Of a stretch of 64,000 bases of DNA, positions 53,766 to 63,169 are shown piece by piece (within the stretch, counting starts at the first letter, position 1; every line of letters begins with the position of its first letter). Made by a program: the position numbers and the translations under genes. The notes under the pieces were generated by a model. It saw nothing but the letters and a program-made list of their open reading frames with translations, was not told the origin of the DNA and made no database searches. Location of the stretch: NCBI GenBank assembly GCA_965225625.1, contig CBDDBH010000033.1:62001-126000 (forward strand), read 5' to 3'. This stretch comes from CBDDBH01 sp965225625 (GTDB taxonomy: Bacteria > Pseudomonadota > Gammaproteobacteria > JADZEE01).

Positions 53766-56651
53766 ATGGCCGCTGAGAACACCGCCACGCTCGCCACCGA
53801 AGTACACAACAAAGGCACATCGCCAGTGCCGGTGAGCGTCACCGGTAATCCCGAATTTAACGCGAATAAGCCCGGCGAGTACCGTGTCATCCGACGCAAC
53901 GGCAAAATCACCGGTTTCGATCACGCGAAGATCAAAGTCGCCATGACAAAGGCGTTTTTGGCAGTTGAAGGTGGCAACGCCGCGGCTTCCACGCGCATTC
54001 ACGAAACCGTAGAACAACTCTCCGAACAAGTGGTCAAGGCAATCACCCGCCGTTTGTCCGGTGGCGGCACGATGCACATAGAGGACATTCAAGATCAGGT
54101 TGAACTAGCTTTAATGCGGGCCGGCGAGCAACGAGTCGCACGCTCTTACGTGCTCTACCGAGAACAACGCGCGCTCGAACGGGCGCAGAGGCAGATCGCG
54201 GCAACCGATACAACTGAACAAAGTACGCTACGCGTGACCCGCGCCGACGGCAGCACCCAGGCGCTGGACGAAGCACGCTTACGCAGTCTGGTACAAGAGG
54301 CCTGTGCCGGGCTCGACGACACCGATCCGGAACTGGTGATGACCGATACGCTGCGCAATCTGTTCGATGGCGTTGCGGAAGACGACGTCATCAAAGCGCT
54401 TATCATGAGCGCGCGCACGTTTATCGAACGAGACCCCAACTACAGCTACGTCGCAGCCAGACTGTTATTGGACAGCATGCGGCAGGAAGGGCTGAGCTTT
54501 GTTCATGGTTATAAAGAGCTCGTTATGCAGGAGCAAATGGCCGGTTTGTACCCAGACTATTTCAAAGCCTACATAAAACGCGCCATCGAGTTGGAATTGA
54601 TGGACTCTCGTCTAGGAAACTACGACTTGGACAGGCTGGCTGCCGCATTCAAGCCGGAACGCGATTTCAATTTCACCTACCTCGGGCTGCAGACGCTTTA
54701 CGACCGTTACTTTTTGCACTCGGCTGAAGTCCGGTTCGAATTGCCTCAGGCTTTTTTCATGCGCATTGCCATGGGGCTTGCGATCAACGAACTGGAACCG
54801 GAAGCACGCAGTATCGAGTTCTACGATTTGCTGTCGTCATTTGATTTCATGAGCAGCACACCAACGTTGTTTAATTCAGGCACGCAACGTCCGCAGTTGT
54901 CGTCGTGCTACCTGACCACTGTGCCCGACGACCTCGAGGGCATATATGGTGCCATCAAGGACAATGCAATGCTGTCCAAGTTCGCCGGCGGTTTAGGCAA
55001 CGATTGGACCCCGGTGCGCGGCATGGGCGCACACATCAAAGGCACAAACGGCAAATCACAAGGTGTGGTGCCGTTTCTGAAGGTCGCCAGCGACACCGCG
55101 GTCGCCGTCAATCAGGGTGGTAAACGCAAGGGCGCGATGTGCGCGTATTTGGAAACCTGGCACATCGACGTCGAAGAGTTTTTGGAATTGCGTAAGAACA
55201 CCGGCGACGACAGGCGGCGCACGCATGACATGAACACCGCCAATTGGGTCCCTGATCTGTTCATGGAACGCGTCTGCGAAGAAAAGGACTGGACGCTTTT
55301 TTCGCCAGACGAAACGCCTGATTTGCATGATTTATATGGCAAAGCATTCCGCCTGGCTTACGAACAATACGAAGCAAAGGCAGCGCGCGGAGAACTGAAA
55401 GTATTCAAGACCGTGCGTGCTAACGACCTGTGGCGAAAGATGCTTGGCATGTTGTATGAAACGGGGCATCCGTGGATCACATTCAAAGACAGTTGCAACC
55501 TGCGCTCGCCGCAAAAACACATCGGTGTAGTACACAGCTCAAACCTGTGCACCGAAATAACGCTGAACACGTCGGCAAATAAAGAGATTGCCGTATGCAA
55601 CCTCGGTTCGGTCAATCTGGCGCAGCATGTCACGGAAGACGGAATCGACCAAGCTAAGCTTGAGCGCACCATCACCACGGCGTTGCGCATGCTGGATAAT
55701 GTGATCGATTACAACTACTACAGTGTCTCGACGGCGCGCAATTCGAATTTGCGCCACCGACCGGTGGGTTTGGGCATTATGGGATTCCAGGACGCCTTGT
55801 ATAAGTTGCGTCTGCCGTTCGCGTCTGAAGCTGCCGTAGCATTCGCGGACCGCTCAATGGAAGCGGTAAGTTACTTTGCGATCAAAGCGTCCACCGAGCT
55901 CTCCAGCGAACGCGGCGCATATCCCAGTCACGAGGGTTCGCTCTGGCACAAAGGGATCCTGCCCCATGACAGCATGGATTTGCTCGCGGAAAGGGGTGAG
56001 CAGTATTTCGACGTCGATCGCTCCACGACGCTCGATTGGGATTCTTTGCGCACCCAAGTCAAGGCCAACGGAATGCGCAATTCCAACTGTATGGCGATCG
56101 CCCCCACCGCGACTATCTCTAATATTTGCGGCGTGGTGCAATCGATCGAGCCGACCTACCAAAATCTATTCGTGAAATCCAACCTGTCGGGCGAGTTTAC
56201 CGTAGTCAATCCTTATCTCGTGGCTGATCTGAAAGAAGCGGGACTGTGGGACGAAGTGATGGTTAACGACCTTAAATATTACGACGGTAGCGTCAGTCAG
56301 ATTGATCGGATTTCGGACGAACTCAAAGAGCTGTACGCCACCGCATTCGAAATGGATCCGCGTTGGCTGGTTGAGGCCGGTGCACGACGACAGAAATGGA
56401 TTGACCAGTCGCAGTCGCTCAACTTGTACATGGAGGAGCCGAGCGGCAAGAAACTCGACAATCTGTACAAACTGGCATGGGTGCGAGGACTGAAAACAAC
56501 CTACTACCTACGCAGCATGGGCGCTACGCATGTCGAAAAAAGCACGCTGGCCGATGGCAAGTTAAACGCCGTAGGCGCTGGATCAACGGAGACGGAGAGT
56601 TCGGAAGCCGCCTGCTCCATCGTCGATCCGGATTGCGAAGCTTGTCAGTAA
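53766..56651 (+). CDS. nrdA: Ribonucleoside-diphosphate reductase, alpha subunit (class I)
   Basis: A 961-residue large subunit of class I ribonucleotide reductase. There are two N-terminal ATP-cone regions (about residues 35-135, EYRVIRRNGKITGFDHAKIK; and about 155-245, starting LRVTRADGSTQALDE), as in the Pseudomonas enzyme of 963 residues. Catalytic residues are in LSSCYLTTV, SNLCTEITLNTS (thiyl radical Cys) and AVCNLGSVNLA, with a C-terminal CEAC pair (SIVDPDCEACQ) for reduction. The ATG at 53766 has a strong GGAGG ribosome site. nrdB follows after 81 bases. It makes deoxynucleotides; dATP control acts through the first cone. Confidence 0.97.
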   Translation: MAAENTATLATEVHNKGTSPVPVSVTGNPEFNANKPGEYRVIRRNGKITGFDHAKIKVAMTKAFLAVEGGNAAASTRIHETVEQLSEQVVKAITRRLSGGGTMHIEDIQDQVELALMRAGEQRVARSYVLYREQRALERAQRQIAATDTTEQSTLRVTRADGSTQALDEARLRSLVQEACAGLDDTDPELVMTDTLRNLFDGVAEDDVIKALIMSARTFIERDPNYSYVAARLLLDSMRQEGLSFVHGYKELVMQEQMAGLYPDYFKAYIKRAIELELMDSRLGNYDLDRLAAAFKPERDFNFTYLGLQTLYDRYFLHSAEVRFELPQAFFMRIAMGLAINELEPEARSIEFYDLLSSFDFMSSTPTLFNSGTQRPQLSSCYLTTVPDDLEGIYGAIKDNAMLSKFAGGLGNDWTPVRGMGAHIKGTNGKSQGVVPFLKVASDTAVAVNQGGKRKGAMCAYLETWHIDVEEFLELRKNTGDDRRRTHDMNTANWVPDLFMERVCEEKDWTLFSPDETPDLHDLYGKAFRLAYEQYEAKAARGELKVFKTVRANDLWRKMLGMLYETGHPWITFKDSCNLRSPQKHIGVVHSSNLCTEITLNTSANKEIAVCNLGSVNLAQHVTEDGIDQAKLERTITTALRMLDNVIDYNYYSVSTARNSNLRHRPVGLGIMGFQDALYKLRLPFASEAAVAFADRSMEAVSYFAIKASTELSSERGAYPSHEGSLWHKGILPHDSMDLLAERGEQYFDVDRSTTLDWDSLRTQVKANGMRNSNCMAIAPTATISNICGVVQSIEPTYQNLFVKSNLSGEFTVVNPYLVADLKEAGLWDEVMVNDLKYYDGSVSQIDRISDELKELYATAFEMDPRWLVEAGARRQKWIDQSQSLNLYMEEPSGKKLDNLYKLAWVRGLKTTYYLRSMGATHVEKSTLADGKLNAVGAGSTETESSEAACSIVDPDCEACQ

Positions 56652-56732
56652 TACTAAGGCGGCGATTTATACCAACAGCGATGACCAGCCGGCGAACGCA
56701 GGCCGCGAGTCATCCGAAGACAACGAGAGGAA

Positions 56733-57986
56733 ATGAGCATGGGGAGCGAAATGTTGAACTGGGAAGACCCCGTAGGTCGATCGGACAAACGGGCGATTGA
56801 GGCCAGATCACGCGTGCGCGTAGTCGATCCGAGCGAACTCGGCATCGATTTGCGCGCCGCGGTCGCGGAGGCGGCAGCAGCGCCTGCACTGGCAACGCAT
56901 CCGACAGCGTCGATCGCGGCCACGGCGGACCACGGCGTTACCGGTTTAGAACAAGTGGAATTCGGCGCCGGACGTCTGGCGGTAGACGACAAGCGGATGA
57001 TCAACTGCAGGGCCGATCTCAACCAACTGGTGCCCTTCAAATATAAGTGGGCGTGGCAGAAGTACCTGGACGGCTGCGCAAACCATTGGATGCCCCAAGA
57101 AATAAACATGAACGCGGATATTGCCTTGTGGAAAGATCCGAACGGCCTGACTGACGACGAACGATTAATTATCAAACGTAATCTGGGTTTCTTCTCGACC
57201 GCCGATTCGCTGGTTGCAAACAATCTCGTGCTTGCTGTCTATCGGCACATCACGAACCCAGAGTGCAGGCAGTACCTGCTGCGACAGGCATTCGAAGAAG
57301 CGTTGCATACGCACGCATATCAATACTGTGTAGAGAGCCTGGGATTGGATGAAGCCGAGGTTTTCAACATGTATCGCGAGGTACCGTCGGTACATGACAA
57401 AGCAGCCTGGGCAATGCGTTTTACCGATAGCCTTGGCGACCCTGAATTTACGACCGGAACGCCGGCCAACGATCAACGCCTGCTGCGCGATCTGATTGCT
57501 TTCTATCTCATATTTGAGGGCATTTTCTTTTACGTGGGTTTTGTGCAGGTCCTGTCGATGGGACGGCGTAACAAAATGACGGGCGTCGCTGAACAATTTC
57601 AGTACATTTTGCGCGACGAATCCATGCACATGAATTTTGGCATCGATGTGATCAATCAGATCAAGATAGAGAATCCACACTTATGGAGTCGAGGTCTGCA
57701 AAACGAGATAACCGACATCATCAAAGATGCCATCGACTTGGAAGTGCGCTACGCCGCCGACACCATGCCGCGCGGAATTCTGGGCCTTAATGCATCAATG
57801 TTCGAAGAGTACTTACATTTCATCGCTAATCGCCGATGCGCACAAATTGGACTCGCGGAAATCTTCCCGGGCTCAAACAATCCGTTTCCGTGGATGAGTG
57901 AGTTAATTGATTTGAAGAAAGAGAAGAACTTCTTCGAGACCCGCGTTACGGAATACCAGACAGGCGGTGCACTTAGCTGGGACTAA
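56733..57986 (+). CDS. nrdB: Ribonucleoside-diphosphate reductase, beta subunit (class I)
   Basis: A 417-residue diiron radical subunit. Metal ligands and radical Tyr are visible: Asp in MNADIALWKD, Glu-x2-His-x3-Tyr in FEEALHTHAYQYC, Glu in FEGIFFYVGF, and Glu-x2-His in RDESMHMNFG. A GAGAGGAA ribosome site precedes the ATG at 56733; a second in-frame ATG at 56739 is equally possible. The N-terminus (about 80 residues) is low-complexity and rich in Ala. A strong terminator follows. The frame is intact. Confidence 0.96.
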   Translation: MSMGSEMLNWEDPVGRSDKRAIEARSRVRVVDPSELGIDLRAAVAEAAAAPALATHPTASIAATADHGVTGLEQVEFGAGRLAVDDKRMINCRADLNQLVPFKYKWAWQKYLDGCANHWMPQEINMNADIALWKDPNGLTDDERLIIKRNLGFFSTADSLVANNLVLAVYRHITNPECRQYLLRQAFEEALHTHAYQYCVESLGLDEAEVFNMYREVPSVHDKAAWAMRFTDSLGDPEFTTGTPANDQRLLRDLIAFYLIFEGIFFYVGFVQVLSMGRRNKMTGVAEQFQYILRDESMHMNFGIDVINQIKIENPHLWSRGLQNEITDIIKDAIDLEVRYAADTMPRGILGLNASMFEEYLHFIANRRCAQIGLAEIFPGSNNPFPWMSELIDLKKEKNFFETRVTEYQTGGALSWD

Positions 57987-58030
57987 ACTGGGCATTTAGA
58001 CCTCCTCTGTACGCTGAGGGTACCGCATTC

Positions 58031-58066
58031 ACTGGCGTCCGGCGCCTGCCGGACGCCAGTTTTTTT
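58031..58066 (+). terminator. Rho-independent terminator after nrdB
   Basis: A perfect 13-bp stem (ACTGGCGTCCGGC ... GCCGGACGCCAGT), loop GCCT, then seven T residues, 45 bases after the nrdB stop. Confidence 0.95.
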
Positions 58067-58156
58067 ATTGTAAACCAATTATTGCACAACTTTTCAGGTG
58101 CCGAGAGGTCGCCGTGAAGTGCACTTATCGCGCGTTCCCGACTGTTTCTCCCTAAT

Positions 58157-58825
58157 TTACCCCTCACCCGACCGCCATGGATGGCGGTCGGGTGAGGGGA
58201 TAATTGGATCCGTTATCGGAATCGCGCCGCCCGCTGAACCGCACAGCAAAGCACGCAACTCGTCTGGATGACGGCAGCACCAACACTGAAACCGGCCGCG
58301 GCGAGCCCAGGCTGGGAATAAGGGATCGACGATTCCGCGGCTCGCGAGCGCTGCGTAGTTCAGCTCGGAATCGGTCAAGTCTGCCAATTTTGTCAAAACC
58401 AAATCGGAAGCCTGGATTTGAATCGCAGCCCATGCCGCGATGGTGTCGGACGTACACTCCCAAGTGGCAGGTAATTCGGATTGCCGCACTAAATCTGCCC
58501 CTGGCAGCCATACCGGTATCGCACCGCTAACCCAGACATCGCTGCATTCGTCCAGGTCATATATCGGCACGGCACCAGGCCGCAGAGCAAGCAACATGCG
58601 CCCGAACTTATCCATCGCCTCTACGGCCTTCTCATGAGCCGCCAGATCACCGAAACCCCATTGAGCTTGAGCAGCCCGCACTGCATCGGCAAATAAACCG
58701 CCGCCAGGTACGACCAATACGCGCAGACCCGAGGTTTCGGGCAACACGCTCAACCAGGCCCGCAAGTCCGGCGACGCCATCAGACTTCCGCCCAATTTAA
58801 CGACCCATGTGCGGATATCGCTCAT
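58157..58825 (-). CDS. MfnE-like amino-acid-kinase fold protein of H4MPT cluster
   Basis: A 222-residue protein of the amino acid kinase superfamily (WVVKLGGSLMASPDLRAWL, then VLVVPGGGLFADAVR, SDTIAAWAAIQIQASDLVLT). It resembles MfnE, which phosphorylates the aminomethylfuran alcohol in methanofuran synthesis; homologs are found in methylotroph H4MPT/methanofuran clusters. Start ATG 58825 overlaps the upstream gene stop (ATGA). The C-terminal end (SPDRHPWRSGEG) is encoded by a 40-base palindrome at 58160-58199, so a repeat insertion has replaced the original tail. The catalytic core appears intact. Confidence 0.75.
   Translation of the reverse strand: MSDIRTWVVKLGGSLMASPDLRAWLSVLPETSGLRVLVVPGGGLFADAVRAAQAQWGFGDLAAHEKAVEAMDKFGRMLLALRPGAVPIYDLDECSDVWVSGAIPVWLPGADLVRQSELPATWECTSDTIAAWAAIQIQASDLVLTKLADLTDSELNYAALASRGIVDPLFPAWARRGRFQCWCCRHPDELRALLCGSAGGAIPITDPIIPSPDRHPWRSGEG
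58160..58199. repeat. 40-bp palindrome forming the 3' end of the kinase gene
   Basis: 19-bp arms (CCCCTCACCCGACCGCCAT and reverse complement) flank GG. The left part also occurs at 34453-34480. It lies partly inside a coding region and could also form a strong hairpin in either transcript direction. Confidence 0.9.
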
Positions 58826-59862
58826 TGGATCACTGCTAGAAGTACCGCCACTGCGACAGCCGGGGCGCAATCAGTAGCGCTTGCAAGCAGGGATTGGCGC
58901 ACTTTGATGAGCTCTGCGAAATCACAGTAGTCGTAACGCAAAGAAGCTGCGATCTCTGGGATAAGGAACCGCCCGACTCCAGCGCCGACAAGGGTCGCAA
59001 CGCGGCCTCCAGTGTCTTTAATACGTCGCTCCACGGCGGCCCGTATTCGCGCCACCTGTAAGCGGCGAAAATGCTGAGCGAGATCCACCCATTCATCGGC
59101 ATCCGCAGATTGCGCATCCATACCAATCATTCTCGCCAGGCGTTGCGCGCAATCCGTAACGCTGGTACCTCGCCCATCCGCCGTATAAGCCAGTTCCGTT
59201 CCTGCAGTGATATCACCCGTAAGCACGTAAACGTCCCCCATGGTCGCGAACAATTCTGCCGCGACACCGCGAGACCTGCCCTGAAACGGCACCCGTATGG
59301 CGAGGGCCATCAGGGGCGTACGCACAACCCCCGTATAAACAAGTTCATCGGTAGTCAGGCGCTGCGCGTCGGTATAACCATCGTGATGCACGCGTCCGTC
59401 TAAAATTCGTATCACATCCGTTGTGGTACTGCCGGTATCCACGAGTAATGCATTGGAATGCGACCTCGCCAACAACTCGGCGGTAGCCATCCAGTTGGCC
59501 GAAGCGATCTTGTGTTCCCGTCCGGCGACATTATCGGGCCGGATGAATCCACCATCACCGGTATAAATACTCAGGCACTCACGACCGACAATAGCCGCCA
59601 TACGTTCACTGATGACACGCACACCCTGGGCACGATTATCGAATACGTCGACTAGCTCCGCAGTCATCGTCAGCGCATGTCGCGCTACGTTTGAACGCGT
59701 CGCGTGGCTCGCCACAACATCGTCGAGAAGCTCAATCCCCCGCCATAGCGGGCACGCTGTTTGCGCTACCCACAGCACCCCCACCTGCGCTGAGTAGGCA
59801 GCCGCCTTTACGTGCGCACCGCCGATATCCCAGCCGATGGTTATCGTATTCGATGCATTCAC
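58822..59862 (-). CDS. MfnF-like/H4MPT-linked hydantoinase-fold protein
   Basis: A 346-residue protein of the family annotated H4MPT-linked C1 transfer pathway protein. It has an ASKHA-like nucleotide fold (IGWDIGGAHVKAA, then LLVDTGSTTTDVIRIL and VATLVGAGVGRFLIPEIA). Related MfnF condenses tyramine-glutamate with the furan phosphate to make a methanofuran intermediate. It is coupled to the downstream kinase gene. It is divergent from the HisA-like gene, 72 bases away, and the shared space probably contains both promoters. Confidence 0.82.
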   Translation of the reverse strand: MNASNTITIGWDIGGAHVKAAAYSAQVGVLWVAQTACPLWRGIELLDDVVASHATRSNVARHALTMTAELVDVFDNRAQGVRVISERMAAIVGRECLSIYTGDGGFIRPDNVAGREHKIASANWMATAELLARSHSNALLVDTGSTTTDVIRILDGRVHHDGYTDAQRLTTDELVYTGVVRTPLMALAIRVPFQGRSRGVAAELFATMGDVYVLTGDITAGTELAYTADGRGTSVTDCAQRLARMIGMDAQSADADEWVDLAQHFRRLQVARIRAAVERRIKDTGGRVATLVGAGVGRFLIPEIAASLRYDYCDFAELIKVRQSLLASATDCAPAVAVAVLLAVIQ

Positions 59863-59934
59863 AGTCGTTTCAACACGCCGGGTACTCCACTACCGCATGA
59901 TAAACTCAGCACTCGGCAATACCGAGTCAATATC

Positions 59935-60633
59935 TTGCTGATTATTCCAGTATTGGATTTAAGCGACGGGCGTGTCGTGCATGCTCGTCGCGGCGAGCGA
60001 GCACAATATCAACCGCTAGCCTCGCCTTTGTCGAACACGAACGCGCCCGAAGATGTATTGAGCGGTTTCCTGCAAATTTTTCCATTTCCAATTATTTATG
60101 TCGCTGATTTGAATGCCATCACCAACACCGGTGATAACCTCGAGAAAATCGCCGCGCTCACAGCAAAATTTCCGCAAATTGAGTTTTGGCTGGACGACGG
60201 CATTCGGGCACAACGCGCCGGAGTCCAATATCCGCCTCGAATCGTACCAATCGTCGGTTCAGAAAGTTTGAATAATCATGCTGAATGGCTGGCTATCTCT
60301 ACCACGTCCGGCGGTAAGGCGATTTTGTCGTTGGATTTTGCCGCCGATGGATTTGTGGGTGACGAGCACATTCTCGAACACGCCGAATCCTGGCCACGCA
60401 GGGTCATTGCGATGACCTTGTCACGGGTTGGAAGCGACGCCGGCCCCGAGATGCAGTTACTTGCCTCATTACGACAACGGGCACCGCAGTGTGAGTTATT
60501 CGCCGCCGGCGGCGTGCGTAATACAGACGATATTGTCAGACTTCAGGAATGCGCGATACAAGGGGCGTTGGTCGCGACAGCCTTGCACGCCGGGCAGCTG
60601 ACAAGCGAGGCCCTGACGGCGCTAAACGCTTAG
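59935..60633 (+). CDS. HisA/HisF-like barrel protein of the H4MPT cluster
   Basis: A 232-residue TIM-barrel protein resembling HisA (LLIIPVLDLSDGRVVHARRG, then IIYVADLNAITNTGDNLE and ELFAAGGVRNTDDIVRLQEC). No histidine genes are near. HisA-like proteins in methylotroph H4MPT clusters are thought to act in cofactor synthesis. The start is taken as the TTG at 59935, which yields the family N-terminus; no ATG fits. The gene is convergent with fae. An intergenic hairpin follows. Confidence 0.75.
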   Translation: MLIIPVLDLSDGRVVHARRGERAQYQPLASPLSNTNAPEDVLSGFLQIFPFPIIYVADLNAITNTGDNLEKIAALTAKFPQIEFWLDDGIRAQRAGVQYPPRIVPIVGSESLNNHAEWLAISTTSGGKAILSLDFAADGFVGDEHILEHAESWPRRVIAMTLSRVGSDAGPEMQLLASLRQRAPQCELFAAGGVRNTDDIVRLQECAIQGALVATALHAGQLTSEALTALNA

Positions 60634-60667
60634 CCCAACCGCCGTGGTGTCGATCACTACGGGGACG

Positions 60668-60699
60668 TCGCCCCTACGAATTTGATTTCGTAGGGGCGA
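60668..60699. repeat. Hairpin between hisA-like gene and fae
   Basis: Perfect 13-bp arms (TCGCCCCTACGAA ... TTCGTAGGGGCGA) around TTTGAT, in the 170-base convergent space. It has no T-run, so it may be an intergenic repeat that also acts as a bidirectional terminator. Confidence 0.6.
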
Positions 60700-60803
60700 G
60701 TTCATCGTCACACCAGGTTGAATGCAGACCTTGCACAAATAAATGCGCGCGCGGTCGGGCATGTCCAAGACGGGGAGCGCTGTCCCCCAACAAATTGTGC
60801 GAC

Positions 60804-61316
60804 TTAGCTGTGCGCCTGAAATGGGTGATCCGCACTACCCTTTTTCGCAACGACGTCCGCGGCTTTGGGTTCGCCGGCGACCGCGCGTTTCAGCGCTTCC
60901 TTGGTGGCAGCATAGTTATAGTCCTGGATCTTGGTATCGTCCTCTGCCAGCCAGTGGATAAACACACCCACGCACACAAATACATCATCAGCCTCGTCGG
61001 CTGGGATCGTGCCGTCTTCAACGCAATCCGCAACCGCCATGCCCACGGCGCGTTGCGCCGGGCCGAACATCTGTACGGCCTGCGTTGCACCCTTAATCGT
61101 TACCTTATTGAACATCACGGTGTTGGGTTTGGTAGCGAGATTCGGCGCGACAACCGCCAACAGGCTGCTGAATCCGTCTTTATTATTAGTCAAAGCATTG
61201 CAGAATGCCGCCTCAACGGCACTGCCGCGCGGACCAACGAGGAGATCTATGTGTGCCACCTCGTTGCCATCCCCTACCAGAGACTCTCCCACCATTACTT
61301 TGTCGATGACTGCCAT
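60804..61316 (-). CDS. fae: Formaldehyde-activating enzyme
   Basis: A 170-residue cytoplasmic enzyme that catalyses condensation of formaldehyde with tetrahydromethanopterin. Conserved sequence is GNEVAHIDLLVGPRGSAVEA (with the active-site His), NALTNNKDGFSSLLAV, TIKGATQAVQMFGPAQRAV and GVFIHWLAEDDTKIQDYNY. It is the last gene in the run mch-ligase-CitG-like-fae. Its presence shows that formaldehyde is handled by H4MPT. Confidence 0.97.
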   Translation of the reverse strand: MAVIDKVMVGESLVGDGNEVAHIDLLVGPRGSAVEAAFCNALTNNKDGFSSLLAVVAPNLATKPNTVMFNKVTIKGATQAVQMFGPAQRAVGMAVADCVEDGTIPADEADDVFVCVGVFIHWLAEDDTKIQDYNYAATKEALKRAVAGEPKAADVVAKKGSADHPFQAHS

Positions 61317-61335
61317 TGGTGCTTGCTCCTTTAGT

Positions 61336-62232
61336 TTATTGTGTCTGCGCTCGTACCGAGGACGCGGCCTCGATAAGATGCGATTCGAGTCGCAGTGCCA
61401 GCAGGCTCGCCACGGTCAGATCTGCGCTTGTTCCCGGATTGATGCCACTGTGCTTCAATTTATTATCGTAGTCCTGCAATAGCGACGTGGCGGACGCCGG
61501 ATTCTCGCACGCTTTCCAGGCCTTTTCCACCGCACTCATTTCGTCTCGCACACGCTGCGCACAGGCGCTACCGTGCTTCCTTTGTATGTGTGTATCAACG
61601 AAATTTGAGGCTAAACGCAGGAAACATGCTGTCGCGGCGCCCGCCAAATTCCCTTTAACGGCTAAACTTTTTTGTAATGTCGGAATCCCTACATCGAACA
61701 CAACCTGAAAGTCTGTCGAGAACTCGCGCGCAATCGCATCCCAGGCACTTGCAGCCTGCATCGCACAAGAAAGGGAGACCCTGGGCTCATCATAAACGTC
61801 GTGTTCGCTGGCCTGACCCAGGCCCGCCGGTTCGGCAAGGCGGATGGCTTCGAAGGCCAGGCGCGCATCCGCGACGTCGAGACTCGTGAGAATTGTGCGC
61901 AAACGCTCGCGCAGCGGGCCTTCACTCGACCACAACGCCGCTTGGCAAAGCGGCGCTGACAGCAGCACGATCCCGAGATTAGTGTTGCACCCAACGCGCT
62001 CGACACTCGCTCGCACCGCCGCCAAAATTCGTCCGCCCACACGTTGCCCGGGCGTCGCGAGCAGCGGGGCTGCAACAGCCGCGCTCAGTTCGAATTCGCG
62101 ATCCGTCATGCCATGTCCAGCGCGGCTGCGGCTGACGTTGCCCGGTTTAAGCGCTTCGATATCAATGGCGCAAGATTCCAATACCGCAGCTTGCACCTGA
62201 GCGGCAGACAGTGCCACACCGCAGCCGTTCAT
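61336..62232 (-). CDS. CitG-like (triphosphoribosyl-dephospho-CoA synthase family) protein
   Basis: A 298-residue protein with the CitG/MdcB fold (IDIEALKPGNVSRSRAGHGM, TNLGIVLLSAPLCQAALW, NPGTSADLTVASLLALRLES). True CitG makes a citrate lyase prosthetic group, but homologs in this position belong to H4MPT or methanofuran clusters (between a RimK-like ligase gene and fae in Methylobacterium). The biochemical role is inferred. It is coupled to the upstream ligase gene (ATGA at 62229-62232). Confidence 0.85.
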   Translation of the reverse strand: MNGCGVALSAAQVQAAVLESCAIDIEALKPGNVSRSRAGHGMTDREFELSAAVAAPLLATPGQRVGGRILAAVRASVERVGCNTNLGIVLLSAPLCQAALWSSEGPLRERLRTILTSLDVADARLAFEAIRLAEPAGLGQASEHDVYDEPRVSLSCAMQAASAWDAIAREFSTDFQVVFDVGIPTLQKSLAVKGNLAGAATACFLRLASNFVDTHIQRKHGSACAQRVRDEMSAVEKAWKACENPASATSLLQDYDNKLKHSGINPGTSADLTVASLLALRLESHLIEAASSVRAQTQ

Positions 62233-63164
62233 TGCGTTGCGGCTCGCCTGGCCTGTTCTGCGTGCCCCGGCCGTTCTCCCAATCGGGAAACGAAATTCGC
62301 CGTCAAGTGGGAAGCAATGTCGATTCCAGTGGCTTGTTGCACGCCTTGCCAGGCAGGTATGCTGTTGACTTCGGTAACGACGAAATCCGAGTATTTTGCG
62401 GCGAAGATGAGATCGACTCCGCCGTAATCAATGTCCAATGCCTTTGTCGCGGCGACCGCCAGTTCCGCCATTCGACCGTGAGCTGGAATCGCTTCGCAAC
62501 GACCACCACGGGCTCGGTTGGTGATCCAAAAATCGTTAATGCGTTTCATTGCGGCGCAGGACTCGCCATCCACGACGAAAACTCTAAAGTCGCTCCACAA
62601 GGCATCTTGCGGCTCAATCAATTCTTGCAGGTAGTACACGCCGCCGGCGGGCTCCAAAAGCGCTAAATCCGCCGGTGTGTCGATCCTGACAAGCCCCACT
62701 CCCTGTGCTCCAAACAACGGTTTCAAAACGAGGCGATCGCCACGGGCCAGCAGCCTACCAGCACGCTCCAGCGCCTGGGAAGATTCGCATACGAAGGTTG
62801 TCGGGGTCGGAATACCCGCGGCCGCCAGCAGCATACTCGTCATGCCCTTGTCGACGGTACGTTCGATCGCGCGGCCGTCGTTGTAAACCAGCACCCCTAA
62901 CGATTTCAGTAGATGCAGGACCCCAAGTCGTGTGGTTATCTGCTCGAGACTACCGGCCGTAATTGCACGCACGAAAACACCGAGCGGCAGTGCGCCGTCG
63001 CAACCCGGAATATCAATTTGATAGCTGGTCTCATCGATATTCAGACAACATTGGGTCAACGACGCGTTGACGGTGTCAAATCCGCGAGCCGAGAACGCTT
63101 CGGTGAGCCGGGCGCCGTGCCATCCAGGCACATCGGTAAAAATAACAATGTCCGGCGCCGACAT
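62229..63164 (-). CDS. RimK-like ATP-grasp ligase of the H4MPT pathway
   Basis: A 311-residue ATP-grasp protein (MSAPDIVIFTDVPGWHGARL, then RTVDKGMTSMLLAAAGIPTP, DRLVLKPLFGAQGVGLVRI, IEPQDALWSDFRVFVVDGE, VVTEVNSIPAWQGVQQATGI with the metal-binding Asn). Related enzymes add glutamate to methanopterin (MptN) or to tyramine (MfnD). The ATG at 63164 follows the mch stop by five bases. It overlaps the CitG-like gene by four bases. Confidence 0.87.
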   Translation of the reverse strand: MSAPDIVIFTDVPGWHGARLTEAFSARGFDTVNASLTQCCLNIDETSYQIDIPGCDGALPLGVFVRAITAGSLEQITTRLGVLHLLKSLGVLVYNDGRAIERTVDKGMTSMLLAAAGIPTPTTFVCESSQALERAGRLLARGDRLVLKPLFGAQGVGLVRIDTPADLALLEPAGGVYYLQELIEPQDALWSDFRVFVVDGESCAAMKRINDFWITNRARGGRCEAIPAHGRMAELAVAATKALDIDYGGVDLIFAAKYSDFVVTEVNSIPAWQGVQQATGIDIASHLTANFVSRLGERPGHAEQARRAATQ

Positions 63165-63169
63165 GGGTG

